64,000 nt of DNA from NCBI GenBank assembly GCA_037127255.1, contig JBANSL010000018.1, forward strand, positions 18,511,175 to 18,575,174. Reading direction: 5' to 3'. Below the pieces are notes generated by a model, which had not been told where the DNA came from, did no database searches, and saw only the letters and a program-made list of their open reading frames with translations. The position numbers and the translations under genes are program-made. Below, piece after piece: positions 51,980 to 64,000 of the stretch. Position 1 is the first letter of the stretch, and each line of letters starts with the position of its first letter. Source of the DNA: Persicaria tinctoria (taxonomy: Eukaryota; Streptophyta; Magnoliopsida; Caryophyllales; Polygonaceae).

Positions 51980-52434
51980 TAAAATCACAGTAAAAATTTT
52001 ATATTAAAAAAATTTACCTTGTTAAAAAATTAAAATTAAACATTTTAAGATAGGAGGGAGTATAAAGAAACATATATTTTTTTTCAAATTAAAATGTTTA
52101 GCCATTTATAATATTTACATATATTTGTGTCTTGCAGGATTAAGATAAAGTTTTGAGAGTGATGTAATCCTGCTGCAATGCAACAATCCCAACTTGGGCG
52201 ATTGAAGTCCATTTGTTCATAATTAAGTGTCATTATTTGCAAGGAAGGATGATCATCGCATTAAGAGGCAGTTGGCTTTAAAAAGGTTCTATTGTTATGA
52301 ATGAATCTGGCCTCGGGGATATTCATAATTCATCGCTAATTTTTAGTTGCAATGTAGAACTTCGTCTTGATCGAGCTTGAATCTTGAAAACAAAGCATCT
52401 TTGAAAATTTGAAGTCCGACAACTTATAACACAT

Positions 52435-52668
52435 TGTGAGTGAGAGCTGATGAGTGTATTGGGCCGGGTCAAGTCCATGGTTAGATGTTTGGGATGAGTT
52501 CATTATAAGCCTATAAATACCATGTATTCCGCTCATAACAAATTGAAGGGAATTAGTTACAAAAAACCATCGTTTCTTGAATCTTCTTCCACATCTCGTT
52601 TTCTCTCTTCTTCCTGAAGATCAGATTTTCTGGTTGATTGAATCTGACACAGACATCTCAGATTCACA
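52435..52668 (+). repeat. 5' LTR of a copia element
   Basis: It begins TGTGAGTGAGAGCTGATG and ends about GATTCACA. It is followed by a weak primer-binding-site-like TTGTATCATAATCA. The first 85 bp match the 3' LTR with about four differences. Confidence 0.7.
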
Positions 52669-52928
52669 TTGTATCATAATCAGGTTCGGCTAGGTGCGGT
52701 GTGGTTTGGATTTCAGGTCTAGTTGGTTGGCCGGCCTTAAGACATTTATTCGTCAAGTGCAACTAGCAGATATTGTGGGGCCAGACAGTTGCACTTGAGG
52801 GGGGTGTGTGGAAAGATGTGAAATGACATCCCACATTGATAAAATGATAAATTCAAGCATTGCATATAAGTCGGTGGGTACTCCTCCTATTGCTAATTTG
52901 TTTTAGGATGGAACCCCGCTGATCTTGT

Positions 52929-54967
52929 GTGCTCAACTTGGTTATCCTATGTGTGCTGCTTGGTTATCCTATGGGTCAAAAGGCCTACAAACTGCTTGAT
53001 CTTCAGACTGAAAAAGTGTTTCTAGCAAGAGAGGTTACTTTCCTTGAACACATTTTGCCTTTTACCACCAATTCCCAACCTTCTTCTCTTGATGCGCCAA
53101 TATTATCTTTGGTAAATCCTGTGCTTGCTGTTAATGACCCCTTGGAATTTTCTACCTACTCTCCACCTAACCCTCATCAGACACTTTTATTTCAGACACA
53201 CCTAGCTCACCTAGCTCTGTTTCACCTGATTCCTCTTCCAATTTACCTATACCAACTCCACAAAATTTTACTCCTCCAATTTCTCATAATGATACAACCT
53301 TGAACCTCCCTCACCCTCCTCTTCCTCGCTCCAACCGTATCATTCACAAACCTGCCAAACTAAATGACTTTCATCGTCCTACCTTGCAGTCTAGCAGTAG
53401 TCTTTTACACCTTCATTCATGGTGTATCAAGCTTGCAACTTGGCTCATTACCCTGAGTCCTATGTGAAGTCTCTGGCTCAAGCTATGACAGTTAGTGAAC
53501 CGTACTCCTTCTCTCAAGCCAACAATGATCCTATGTGGTTAGATGCTATGAGTAAGGAGCTCCGAGCTTTGGAGGAAAATCAGACATGGGATCTTGTACC
53601 TTTGCCCCCTGGTGAAAAGGCAATTGGGAGCAAATGGGTGTTTAAAATCAAGTATATGGGAAAGATTATAAAGACACATTCTCTCCCGTTTTGAAATTTA
53701 CCACAGTCAGGTTGTTTCTTGCGGTTGCTAGCATCAGAGGGTGGCCTTTGCATCAACTCAACGTCAACAGTGCGTTCCTACATGGGCACTTAGATGAGGT
53801 CGTGTACATGAAGCAACCAGAAGGGTATACTTTGGCATCTCCAGGTCATGTTTGTCGCTTGAAGCGGTCTTTGTACAGGCTTAAACAAGCTTCAAAAAAG
53901 TGGAATTTAGAGCTCACCAATTTCTTGTGTGGTCTGGGGTTTAACCCGTCATCTTATGATCATAGCCTCTTCACGATTAGTGTGTCATCTGGAATCGTTG
54001 TGGCCCTTGTATATGTCGATGATTTGGTAATTGCCGGTGATGATGAGGCTTTCATCACATCAATTAAGCATGCTCTGCACAAAGCTTTCACGATCAAGGA
54101 TCTTGGGTTGATGAGATACTTCCTTGGTCTTGAAGTTTTTTCGCAATGCTGATGGAATTATGATCAATCAGCGCAAGTATGTTTTTGATATCATCAAAGA
54201 CCTGCAGATGGGTGATTGCAAGATTGCAAAGTTTCCTTTGCAAAGAGGTCTTCGTTTGTCCGCCGATGATGGTGAGCTTTTACCGAATCCAGAAGTTTAT
54301 AGGCGATTGGTTGAGCGTTTGTTGTTTCTCAACATGTTCAGGCCTGATATTTCATATGTCGTTCAACACCTTAGTCAGTTCAAGCACCTCATTTACAAGA
54401 TGCTCTTCATTTGGTTCGCTGTCTACGAGAGACAATGGACATGGGTCTATTTTATCCATCTGCAAATGAGTTAGCCCTCGTTGCGTTTTGTGATGCAGAT
54501 TGGGGTGCATGTATGTTCAGTGGTAGGTTCGTTACGGGCTACTGTGTTTTTTTTTTGCAACGCTTTGGTTTCGTGGAAGACGAATAAGCAAAAGACCGTT
54601 TCAAAATCATCAGCTGAATCTGAATATCGTGGCATGTCGACTACAACTAGTGAGATGGTTTGGCTTGATAGTTTGTTGTCTGAGTTTCATATCCAGATTC
54701 CTCTTCTAATTCATCTCCATTGCAACAATATGGCAGCTATGCATATTGTGCACAATCCGGTGTTCCATGAACGGACAAAGCACCTTAAACTCGATTGTCA
54801 CTATGTGCGTGAGAGGTTTCAAGAAGGTTTTCTTCTCCCGTGTCATATCACATCGAGTCTTCAGCTTGCAAATGTGTTAACTAAAACAATGGGTGAAAAT
54901 CAACACCATTTTCTGTGTTCCAAGTTGGGACTGGTTGCTTTACCTCCGTCCCAACTTGAAGGGGGGA
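52929..54967 (+). pseudogene. copia pol remnant: integrase C-terminus, reverse transcriptase, RNase H
   Basis: In order I see a short integrase C-terminal piece (KAYKLLDLQTEKVFLAREV) and the start of the copia RT domain (WLDAMSKELRALEENQTWDL). These are followed by the RT core (LHQLNVNSAFLHGHLDEVVY; the catalytic YVDD in VALVYVDDLVIAG). The RNase H end follows (NKQKTVSKSSAESEYRGMS; HLKLDCHYVRERF). Stops and frameshifts occur near 53300, 53690, 54130 and 54470, so no functional polyprotein can be made. Confidence 0.88.
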
Positions 54968-55050
54968 TGTGAGTGAGAGTTGATGAGTGTATTGGGCCGG
55001 GTCAAGCCCATGGTTAAATGTTTGGGTTGAGTTCATTATAAGCCTATAAA
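54968..55050 (+). repeat. 3' LTR of the copia element, truncated
   Basis: It starts TGTGAGTGAGAGTTGATG immediately after the purine tract. Similarity to the 5' LTR ends after about 83 bp, where unrelated GC-rich sequence with CATCTTCCTCCGGTT repeats begins. Confidence 0.75.
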
Positions 55051-56060
55051 TTGAAACACGCTCTGACTCTCGAGCAACATCTTCCTCCGGTTACCGGAGC
55101 GACATCTTCCTCCGGTTCTCGAGCGTCTCGAGCGAAATTGAAACGGAGCAAGAGGATTTCGACCACCAGCGGGCGACGGAGCACCTCTTGAGCAGCAGGT
55201 GGGGCGGAGTCCCTTACTCCCCTCTTGAGTACAACCGGGCGTCGACCTTCGACCCTAACAGCACCTCCCTAAGCTCTCCGGCTGTCGACCTCCTCCTACT
55301 CCGACTGTTGACCTTTGCCTCCCAGTGCTCTCCGGGCTCCGGGCTCCGGATGCCCTCTCTCCTTCCCCGCATGTGATTTAGGAGGAAGATGAAGATGGGT
55401 TCCCCTTTTTCAATTTTCCGTACAAAAAAAAAATATAAGAGACGCGGTTTCATCCCACGTCTCTAGGGTAATTTTTTTTACCCAATTACATAATTTAACC
55501 CAAAATAAAATTTAAAAAAAAAAACGTGGTTTTAGACCGCGTTTTTTGTTAATTTTTTTTGTAGCTCTTACTCTAATTTTAAGTTTTCCACCTTGTGAAT
55601 AAAACATGGTATGAGTCCGCGTTTTTCTGACAACCCTGCAAAAAATGAATATTTTTGTAAATATTTTAAAAGTTTGAATATTTTGTTAATTATTTATTTT
55701 TAATGAATATTTTGAGAACAAATTCAGGTAATGAAAGGTCTTTGTTTTAAAAGGTCATGTTAGACCTACCAATGAATAATTATCCAAAGGGAATTCTTGA
55801 TAATGGATAGATTAAAATTTAAATTTTTTTTAATTTTAGTCCAGTTCGATCTTAAGGGTTTAGCGACCCTATATTTTCAATGGGATTCGAACTTAGTTGT
55901 TGCAAAAGTATTTTCTTAAAAGTCACAAAAAAATTTCTTATACCGTTATAAAAAAACTCTATCAAATAAGCCCCGTGTCAATGGTGTCCCATCCCACTTA
56001 AGTTGTCTCGTAATCTTCTTGAGATGGCATCATACCGTTTTTTATCTTTATATTGTACTC
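55051..56060. other. Unclassified sequence after the copia element
   Basis: A GC-rich part (55070-55380) contains ACATCTTCCTCCGGTT twice and CTCGAGCG words. An AT-rich part (55430-55620) has AACGTGGTTTTAGACCGCG-type words repeated about three times. No gene or element ends are recognised. Confidence 0.4.
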
Positions 56061-56065
56061 ATTTT

Positions 56066-56460
56066 TTTTTGATAAGGTAAGAATTCGAGAGTCAGGCAGA
56101 CCTGACATATCGAGTGGCTGACAAAGTCGGCATACGACGATCCGTCAAACAAACAATCTGAAGAAAGTGCAATACAAACAATGGTAAGCAAACCCATCTA
56201 AGTGAACAACCGACCCTAATCCTAAAACATTGGGGACAACATAGACTATAATCTGACGTTAAGCGCCAGAAAACAATGACACCGTTGACCAGCGGTACAT
56301 CAGGAGACCATGTGGGCAGTAAAGACGATCCTCCAAGAAAATTTCCGGATCATGGAGTCGCCTCGATACACACCGCCTCGACCTCAGCCAGACCCGACAC
56401 CGGATGTCAGAGCCCCAACTAAGAATAGGAACATCACGAACATATAAAGACGCCGCCGAG
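56066..56460 (-). mobile_element. Retroposon 3' fragment (hairpin-tail family), minus strand
   Basis: Reverse-complemented, it matches the 3' half of the retroposon at 31499-32920 (GAGGTCGAGGCGG, GATGTACCGCTGG, GTTTGTTTGACGG). It ends with hairpins GACGGATCGTC (56146-56136) and GTCAGGTCTGCCTGAC (56106-56091), then CGAATTCTTACCTTATC and an A-tail (T-run 56062-56070). Confidence 0.7.
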
Positions 56461-56509
56461 AACCACCTTAATTAGTAAAACGCACTTAAAAACCTTTTCG
56501 AGATTTAAC

Positions 56510-56690
56510 CATATTCTTAACTACGATGCCAACTAAACAAAATGATATTTTTTAAATGATAACCCAATATGTTTTTCATGAAAAAAGAGAGCATTTGTTT
56601 ATTTATTGCATTCAAGAGATGCCATAATGAATGCATTTTATAAGCCCTGCTTACTTTTCTTTGCTTGATGTTAAACTTTTTCAAAAGAAC
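56510..56690 (+). repeat. Diverged copy of UBC intron 2 sequence
   Basis: ACGATGCCAACTAAACA, TTTTTCATGAAAAAAGAG, GAATGCATTTTATAAG and CTTTGCTTGATGTTAAAC correspond in order and orientation to 62338-62493 in intron 2 of the UBC gene (ATGATGCCATCTAAACAG, TTCCATGAAAAAAGAAC, GAATGCATTTTTTTTAACC, TTGGCTTGATGTTAAC). The match stops short of the exon. Either a duplicated intron fragment or a shared old repeat. Confidence 0.65.
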
Positions 56691-57437
56691 GTTATACGGA
56701 CTCACCGTCATGATATAATGGACAAACAAAAAACAACTAAACTTTCACACACACAAAAAAAACAACTAAACGAACCTTTGGACATGCAGCAAAATGCTTG
56801 AAGTGCAAACACGAAACAAGAATATGAATAGCGAGAACATAAGATAGGAGAAACTAACACGACGTCTCACCACTGAAAAGACGAAAAGCAAAAATCCATG
56901 ACAAGGAAAGAGATGACTATTGGGGAAGTGCAAACCACACGACATTCCCTTCACCTCAATAGAGAATTTTCAGAGACCACAAACACAACCACGAAATTCA
57001 TGATCAACAGGATTGATGTTAACTGTGTTGTTTGTACGATTTATAGTGGTACCTCAATTGGAACTGGAATAAAATTAGAAATCAAAATAAGTATTTTTGA
57101 ATTATTTTGTTTGGTATACTTTCAGAATATTTTTTTTGAAACAATATTATTTATAATAATAATAATAGAATAACAATATGTTAAAATACTATTGATAGTA
57201 ATATATGAATAATTATAGAGTATAAATATGCTAAAAATAACATAATAATTATAGTGTTAATAGTATTAATAAATTATTATGGAATATGGGTTATTCTAAC
57301 TTTTTTTCATTGAATGAAAATGGCCTTAACCTCGAATGATCAAATAACTTGATTTCAAATTTTGTTTTATTCAGGTTTTGAGTTACATCTATGGAAAAAA
57401 AAAAACATCTCAAAATTTTAATTATCTCAAAGAATAA
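56691..57437. other. Spacer, no gene seen
   Basis: AT-rich. The open frames at 56898-57173 and 57291-57587 have no recognisable domain. Confidence 0.45.
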
Positions 57438-58995
57438 TTTTTTTTTATAGTGGGCAAACAGTAGGAGGGCTTTACACAAGATGCAAAGCACCGCCTTGAT
57501 CATCCTAAAGGATAATGTTACAAAGATCCCTATTAAAAAACAGAGTATACATCTTACAAATGATCGTATGCTTGACAATGTAATCAACTACCTTATAACA
57601 ATGGTTGTACGTTATGTGATCAAAAGAGGTCTTGAGAATGCCTATCTTCTCCATACGACTCGTGATTTCCCATTTGAAGTTATCTCAATCTTTGATTTCC
57701 TTCATTATTTCCAAGTTGTCTCATTCGACAATAATATTGCATAATCCTCTGGCTATTACTAGTTTCATTCTTACACAGATGGTCGAGGCCTCGGTTTGGA
57801 GAAATGTACCTTGACAACTCTCCTGATGAAAGATATATATAACCTGACCCTGAGAGTCTTTGATGAGTCCCTCCACATGGCATAAGCCAGCGGCATTGAA
57901 CGAGCCATCAACATTAATTTTGTAGATAGCTCTGTTAGTTTTGATCCACTTCTTTTTTCTTCTTTTATCTCTTTTTTTGGTGACCTCTTCACCTTTGTCT
58001 ATTCGGTTCCATGTTGTAATATTGTTGATTATTCTTTGGACAATGTCATTTATAAGTTCTAATTTCTTGTTTTTAAATATAACACTATTCCTGATTTCCC
58101 ATATAGTTTGTCAGATGAAGCAAAGATCCTCAAAATGGCCATTATTTTTCTTAATCATTTGTAGATCTTCTATGCTTAACTGTCTTCCTCTATGGTTTAA
58201 TAACACTTTGCCCATATATTGTTCATAGAAAGATATAACTACCTTTGTAATTCTGCAATTCATGAAGAGATGTTGAATATATTTGTCATCAGATTCACAA
58301 AGACAACACTGTGAGGGGACTCTATTAATGTTTTTATTTAGTCTAGCTTTTGTTGGCCGGTAGTCCATCAATTGCCAATTTCCATACTGAATTCTGAATT
58401 ATGGACGAGACCTTTAATTTCCAAATCCAGGTATGATCTATATCAGTTGGAAGTCGTTGTCTTATTATTTTATTTGTAGTTTTTGTTGTAAAGTTTTCGT
58501 TAGAATTCAATTTGCAAATCAACCTATCTTGTGTATTCCATTTGGGATTTGAATGTTTATAATTTTTTGTGTAATGTACTATGTAAACATACTATTAAGG
58601 AGATTGAGATTCCATTGTTTCCGCGGTGTGATTAGGTGTGCTACTTTCATATCTGGATCATGATGGCCCAAGTAGGAAGAAAGAGGTTGGTCGGGAACCA
58701 ATTACGAGTCCAAACATTCAATGATTCCCCATTACCTATGATCCACCACAAGCATTTATAAAAGTTGTCACAAAAATTTAGTAGTCTCCCAAATTGCCAT
58801 TAAGTATTTTGGTTTGTTTTTTTGTCTAATTGTTTCGGTATGAAAATATTTTACCTTAATTACTTTTACCAAGATATTATTATCTTCTGTGTATAATTTC
58901 CATAATAATTTCATTTGCAGGCTCACATATTAATTTCTTCTACATTTCTAATACCAAGGCCTCCATTGTTTTTTGGTTTAAAGATATTATCCAAG
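57438..58995 (-). mobile_element. LINE relic (third copy), 5'-truncated, many frame breaks
   Basis: Read on the minus strand, in order: an RT C-terminal end (PKNNGGLGIRN near 58980-58930), the zf-RVT region (PSQCCLCESDDKYIQHLFMN, about 58325-58240), and an RNase H domain (AIYKINVDGSFNAAGLCHVE, about 57935-57870). A 3' end with an A-tail (T-run about 57438-57448) follows. Most of the reverse transcriptase is missing and the frame is broken repeatedly. Confidence 0.8.
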
Positions 58996-59607
58996 CTACT
59001 ATCTCAAAGAATAATTAAATTAAAATTAACTAGATAGGAAAAAAAACCTTTTATGGTTAAACTACTCGCTGGGAAGGGATCTCTCACGCACCCTCGATTT
59101 ATTTCCTCAATTTGCAATCATACCCTCGCCGTCGGTGGTTCGCGCGCAGCTCCAAACCACCTCTATCACCCGGTGTCTAAATACATTGTTTATCCTCCTT
59201 CTCCAGCCTCACGCCGACCGCTTCTATTCTGGCCGCCATCGGCTTGCCCAATCACATCCTTATATCGCACTGGCCTCCCATGTCGATCTAGTCCGGTGCC
59301 ACCCGCTCAATCCGGTGGCTATTTTCGTTTCCCCGCTGCCCTTTTCGATCTTCCTCCCCTTCCTCTTATGTTCCGATCTCGCCACCCCTTCCTCTCATTT
59401 TTCATGGTATGCCTCCAAGTTGGCCGACTCGTGCTGGTTGTCCTCTTGGATCGTCCCCCTCGGTAGTCGCTTGGTGTCCCAACAGGTCTTCCTCGATGTG
59501 TCGTCTGCACCTCCGTCCTTTCGTTCTCCCTTTCTTCCCGTGCAAGGGCATTGTTTCGTTCTGTGCAAGTGTGATGGAGTTGTTTGGTTTGTCCTTGCAC
59601 GACAAGC

Positions 59608-59609
<2 letters not shown>

Positions 59610-59693
<84 letters not shown>

Positions 59694-59699
59694 CACACA
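59610..59699. repeat. (AT)n(CA)n microsatellite
   Basis: AT repeats at 59610-59683 followed by CA repeats to 59699, inside the retroposon at the place where the 31.5-kb copy has unique sequence. Confidence 0.92.
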
Positions 59700-60105
59700 G
59701 ATTCCCATACTCTTTGGCGTGCAAGGCTTAGTTCGTCCCATGCACGTACACAAAGTCTCAACAACAATAATTAAAAAAAAAGGTCTAAATTAAATCCCAA
59801 AAGGGCTCGATCAAAATCTGTGTCTATTTAGGCTGGCTTTTATGGGTGTGTTCTGCTCGGGTGGTGTGCGCCTTTGCTTCTGGTGTGTCTCGGCGATCTT
59901 CTTTTACGTTGAGGTTATGGCGTCCGAAGTCGGGATTAGTTGGGATCGGAAAATGTACTTCCTTGGAGGTTCATCTTTACTGTCCACAAGAGATTCCTGA
60001 TGTATCGCTGGCCAATAGTGCTACTCATGATGGTGCTAGGTTTCGTTCTTAGTCTACGTTCTCATCTTGCTAGTTTAGGTTGCTTCAATTTGTCATGTTG
60101 TTGAG

Positions 60106-60775
60106 TAGACCTGAGCATGGGTCGGGCTAGGTAGGCTTGGGTCGGACCCATGTGAAAATCTTGTCCCATTATAGTGGGTCGGGCTTGGACCAAGCCCGGT
60201 TTTTAGGCCAACTACCTTGTACAAGTCCCTTGCATGGGAGGGTCGACTGGTCGAGTAGCCCACCGGGCCACCCATTAAATATTGTGAAATAATTTTTTAT
60301 TTTTGCGTTTGATGTCAAACTTTACAATATGTGCTAAGTATTCCAAAATATTGAAATTTCATACAAAACAAAGTTACACAAGTCACACAACTTTGAAATC
60401 ACACCCTAAATATTTAGTGTTGGTTCGTTTCAATGAAAAAAATCTTGAAAATAATTTATTTAATAATATTGTATTCCTTAATTTATACGTGATTTGAATA
60501 CTATTAGTCATTTAGTATTAATAAAGTACTAATAGATGTACAAGTATAAATTATACGTATAATCAATATATCTAGTATTTTACTACAATTTCCTATAATT
60601 AATATATATAGGCGGGTCGGGTCTACTAATCGCTTGGGCTTGATCGTTAGCTCAATCTTGGCTCTTTGGGCCTACCAGGCCGGGCCTATCGGCCCTTTTA
60701 GGCCAATTGCCTTACTCAAGTCCGCAAATTTAGTCGGGCGAATTGGACGGGTTGACCCAATTTTGATTAGGTCTA
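60106..60775. mobile_element. hAT-type MITE, 670 bp
   Basis: The ends are TAGACCTGAGCATGGGTCGG and TTTGATTAGGTCTA (inverted TAGACCTAATCAAA). TTGAG precedes (60101-60105) and follows (60776-60780) the element; a full 8-bp duplication is not preserved. The subterminal parts are rich in GGGCC/GGCCC words. The interior matches 28111-28640 in inverse orientation. It interrupts the retroposon 3' half. Confidence 0.72.
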
Positions 60776-61139
60776 TTGAGTGTGCAATGCCTATTTTAGT
60801 GTGTCCTTTTCTGATTTTCAGTGGAAGTGGTATGTTTCGACATTTTACCATCTAACAACTCGTCGGCCTATCAAGATTAAGGTCTAATCTCGAATTTCTA
60901 CTTTATCCAAAAAAAAAAAATAACAATATAAAAATAAATATTATGTCCAATTTCTCTCCAACTTGGCAACTACCCTAACCCCGTCAGGCCGCCGTCACCG
61001 TGGAGGAGCACGAAAGCAATAAAAACAACCTTTTTTCCTCTCGGCCTTGAATTTATCTCATCCCCCATCTTCTCTTCGTTCCGATCTCTTCCGTCCGTCA
61101 ATCGGCGTTAGGGTTTTCGATCTCGCGGTTTCTGCGGCT

Positions 61140-63408
<2,269 letters not shown>

Positions 63409-63477
63409 TAAGTCATTTATCTTGCTTTCTATCCATGCTTTTAATTTAGGGAATGGTTTTTCAATGTATTATATAAA

Positions 63478-63500
63478 CCCCCCCCCCCCCCCCCCCCCCC
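63478..63500 (+). repeat. Poly-C tract, 23 nt, in the UBC 3' UTR
   Basis: An uninterrupted C run about 70 nt after the stop codon of the UBC gene, ending in CCCAG. Confidence 0.9.
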
Positions 63501-64000
63501 AGATCGTTGCTTCAAATTCTTGTCATAGGTGGTGGCATGGGAAGATACTTTTGACATTCATTGTGTTGCAAACTCTTTTTCTTTATTTTCCTCCTCTTTA
63601 ATTGTACTGTGTTGCCAACTCTGAACATGCATTTTTCGTTCAAGAATTTTATTTTTCACTACTTTTGTGTAGCTTACTGATGTTATTTGAACCTAACGAG
63701 TCTAGCACTGGTGGTTTATATTAAATTTGTTTAGAAATGAGATTTAGTCTAAATGTGGACTTGAAGTTTAAAGTGTTTTTACACTTACTCCGTTATTCGG
63801 TTGAATCTTCCTCGTGATATAAAACTTACGGGAATTTCAATTTTGAGTCAGAATCGAGTTTCAATTTGAATTGAGGTTGAAAATATATTCATACTTGCCT
63901 CGTTTGGTAAATGAGCGAGCTCAAGTCAAGTATGTTTTTAGTCAAGCTTGAGTTAGCTTATACTAACTCTGCTTCCGAGTCTTATAAGAGCATGTTTAAC
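63501..64000. other. UBC 3' flank; partial hAT-type repeat at window edge
   Basis: The rest of the 3' UTR, then spacer. From about 63890 the sequence (AAATGAGCGAGCTCAAGTCA) resembles the interior of the hAT MITE at 49134-49602 and runs off the window. Confidence 0.5.

Larger units (their letters stand above)
52435..55050 (+). mobile_element. Ty1/copia LTR retrotransposon, internally deleted and broken
   Basis: A 5' LTR (52435-52668) and the start of a 3' LTR (54968-55050), preceded by a purine-rich tract (GAAGGGGGGA, 54958-54967), enclose only the distal part of pol. Gag, protease and most of integrase are missing. The segment 52800-52930 (GGGGGGTGTGTGGAAAGATG, ATGGAACCCCGCTGATC) looks like an LTR of another copia family, so the 5' half is chimeric. 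The 3' LTR match stops at CTATAAAT (about 55050). Confidence 0.82.
59060..60920 (+). mobile_element. Long non-autonomous retroposon (hairpin-tail family), expanded and split
   Basis: It has the same layout as 31499-32920: a GC-rich 5' half (59090-59600), AAATCCCAAAAGGGCTCGAT (59793-59812), a 3' half with CCTTGGAGGTTCATC and GATGTATCGCTGG, and an A-tailed end (60891-60920). It has gained an (AT)n(CA)n run (59610-59699) and a hAT MITE (60106-60775) that splits the 3' half. The terminal second hairpin survives as AGATTA...TAATCT (60874-60890). Frames such as 59135-59731 are not supported as genes. Confidence 0.6.

Noticed and set aside
57481..57814. Plus-strand frames over the third LINE relic
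   Set aside because: Recognisable RNase H and zf-RVT segments are on the minus strand; the plus frames are chance.

Overview
This is plant nuclear DNA, most likely from a eudicot. The evidence is AT-rich intergenic sequence, short introns with GT..AG borders, many plant transposon families, a piece of plastid DNA carrying petN, and single-copy plant genes (an ABI-like SCAR/WAVE subunit, BAG6, a DUF1191 protein, a GDSL esterase, an NHL/LEA_2 protein and a group-D UBC E2). I cannot name the species from the sequence alone. Six host genes take up about one fifth of the window. Nearly everything else is mobile DNA, often nested.

Layout. 0-13 kb: a cluster of related non-autonomous terminal-inverted-repeat (TIR) elements (called A to D here). 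Each sits against TA, GA or CT microsatellites. Each carries one GC-rich, gene-like block and one block of short 'TTATTC'-type repeats. A plastid fragment with an intact petN reading frame lies between C and D, and D is split by a young LINE with a perfect 16-bp target duplication. 13.1-14.8 kb: a Helitron-like element. 15.2-18.8 kb: an ABIL gene in nine exons, with a tRNA-derived SINE inserted upstream. 19.6-22.7 kb: a decayed LINE and a Mutator-type foldback element. 22.8-27.8 kb: BAG6, with heat-shock and UPR-type promoter motifs and a 5' UTR intron. 27.9-34 kb: MITEs, a segmental duplication and a 1.4-kb retroposon. 34.4-35.4 kb: the DUF1191 gene. 36-43.1 kb: an LTR-like repeat, then a 4.5-kb CACTA element carrying a TnpA/Transposase_24-like gene. 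44.7-47.5 kb: a GDSL esterase on the minus strand. 49.1-52 kb: a hAT MITE and the NHL gene. 52.4-55 kb: a broken copia element. 56-60.9 kb: retroposon pieces and a third LINE relic. 61.1-63.4 kb: the UBC E2 gene.

The host genes do not form a pathway. They are separate housekeeping or stress genes: actin nucleation, heat-stress co-chaperone, ubiquitin conjugation, secreted esterase, and membrane proteins. I found no operon-like or defence-island system. The most unusual signals are the microsatellite-bounded TIR cluster, and a two-hairpin 3' end shared by a LINE and a family of non-autonomous retroposons, in which the second stem changes in a compensatory way between copies. The second looks like an RNA recognition signal for LINE-driven retroposition.
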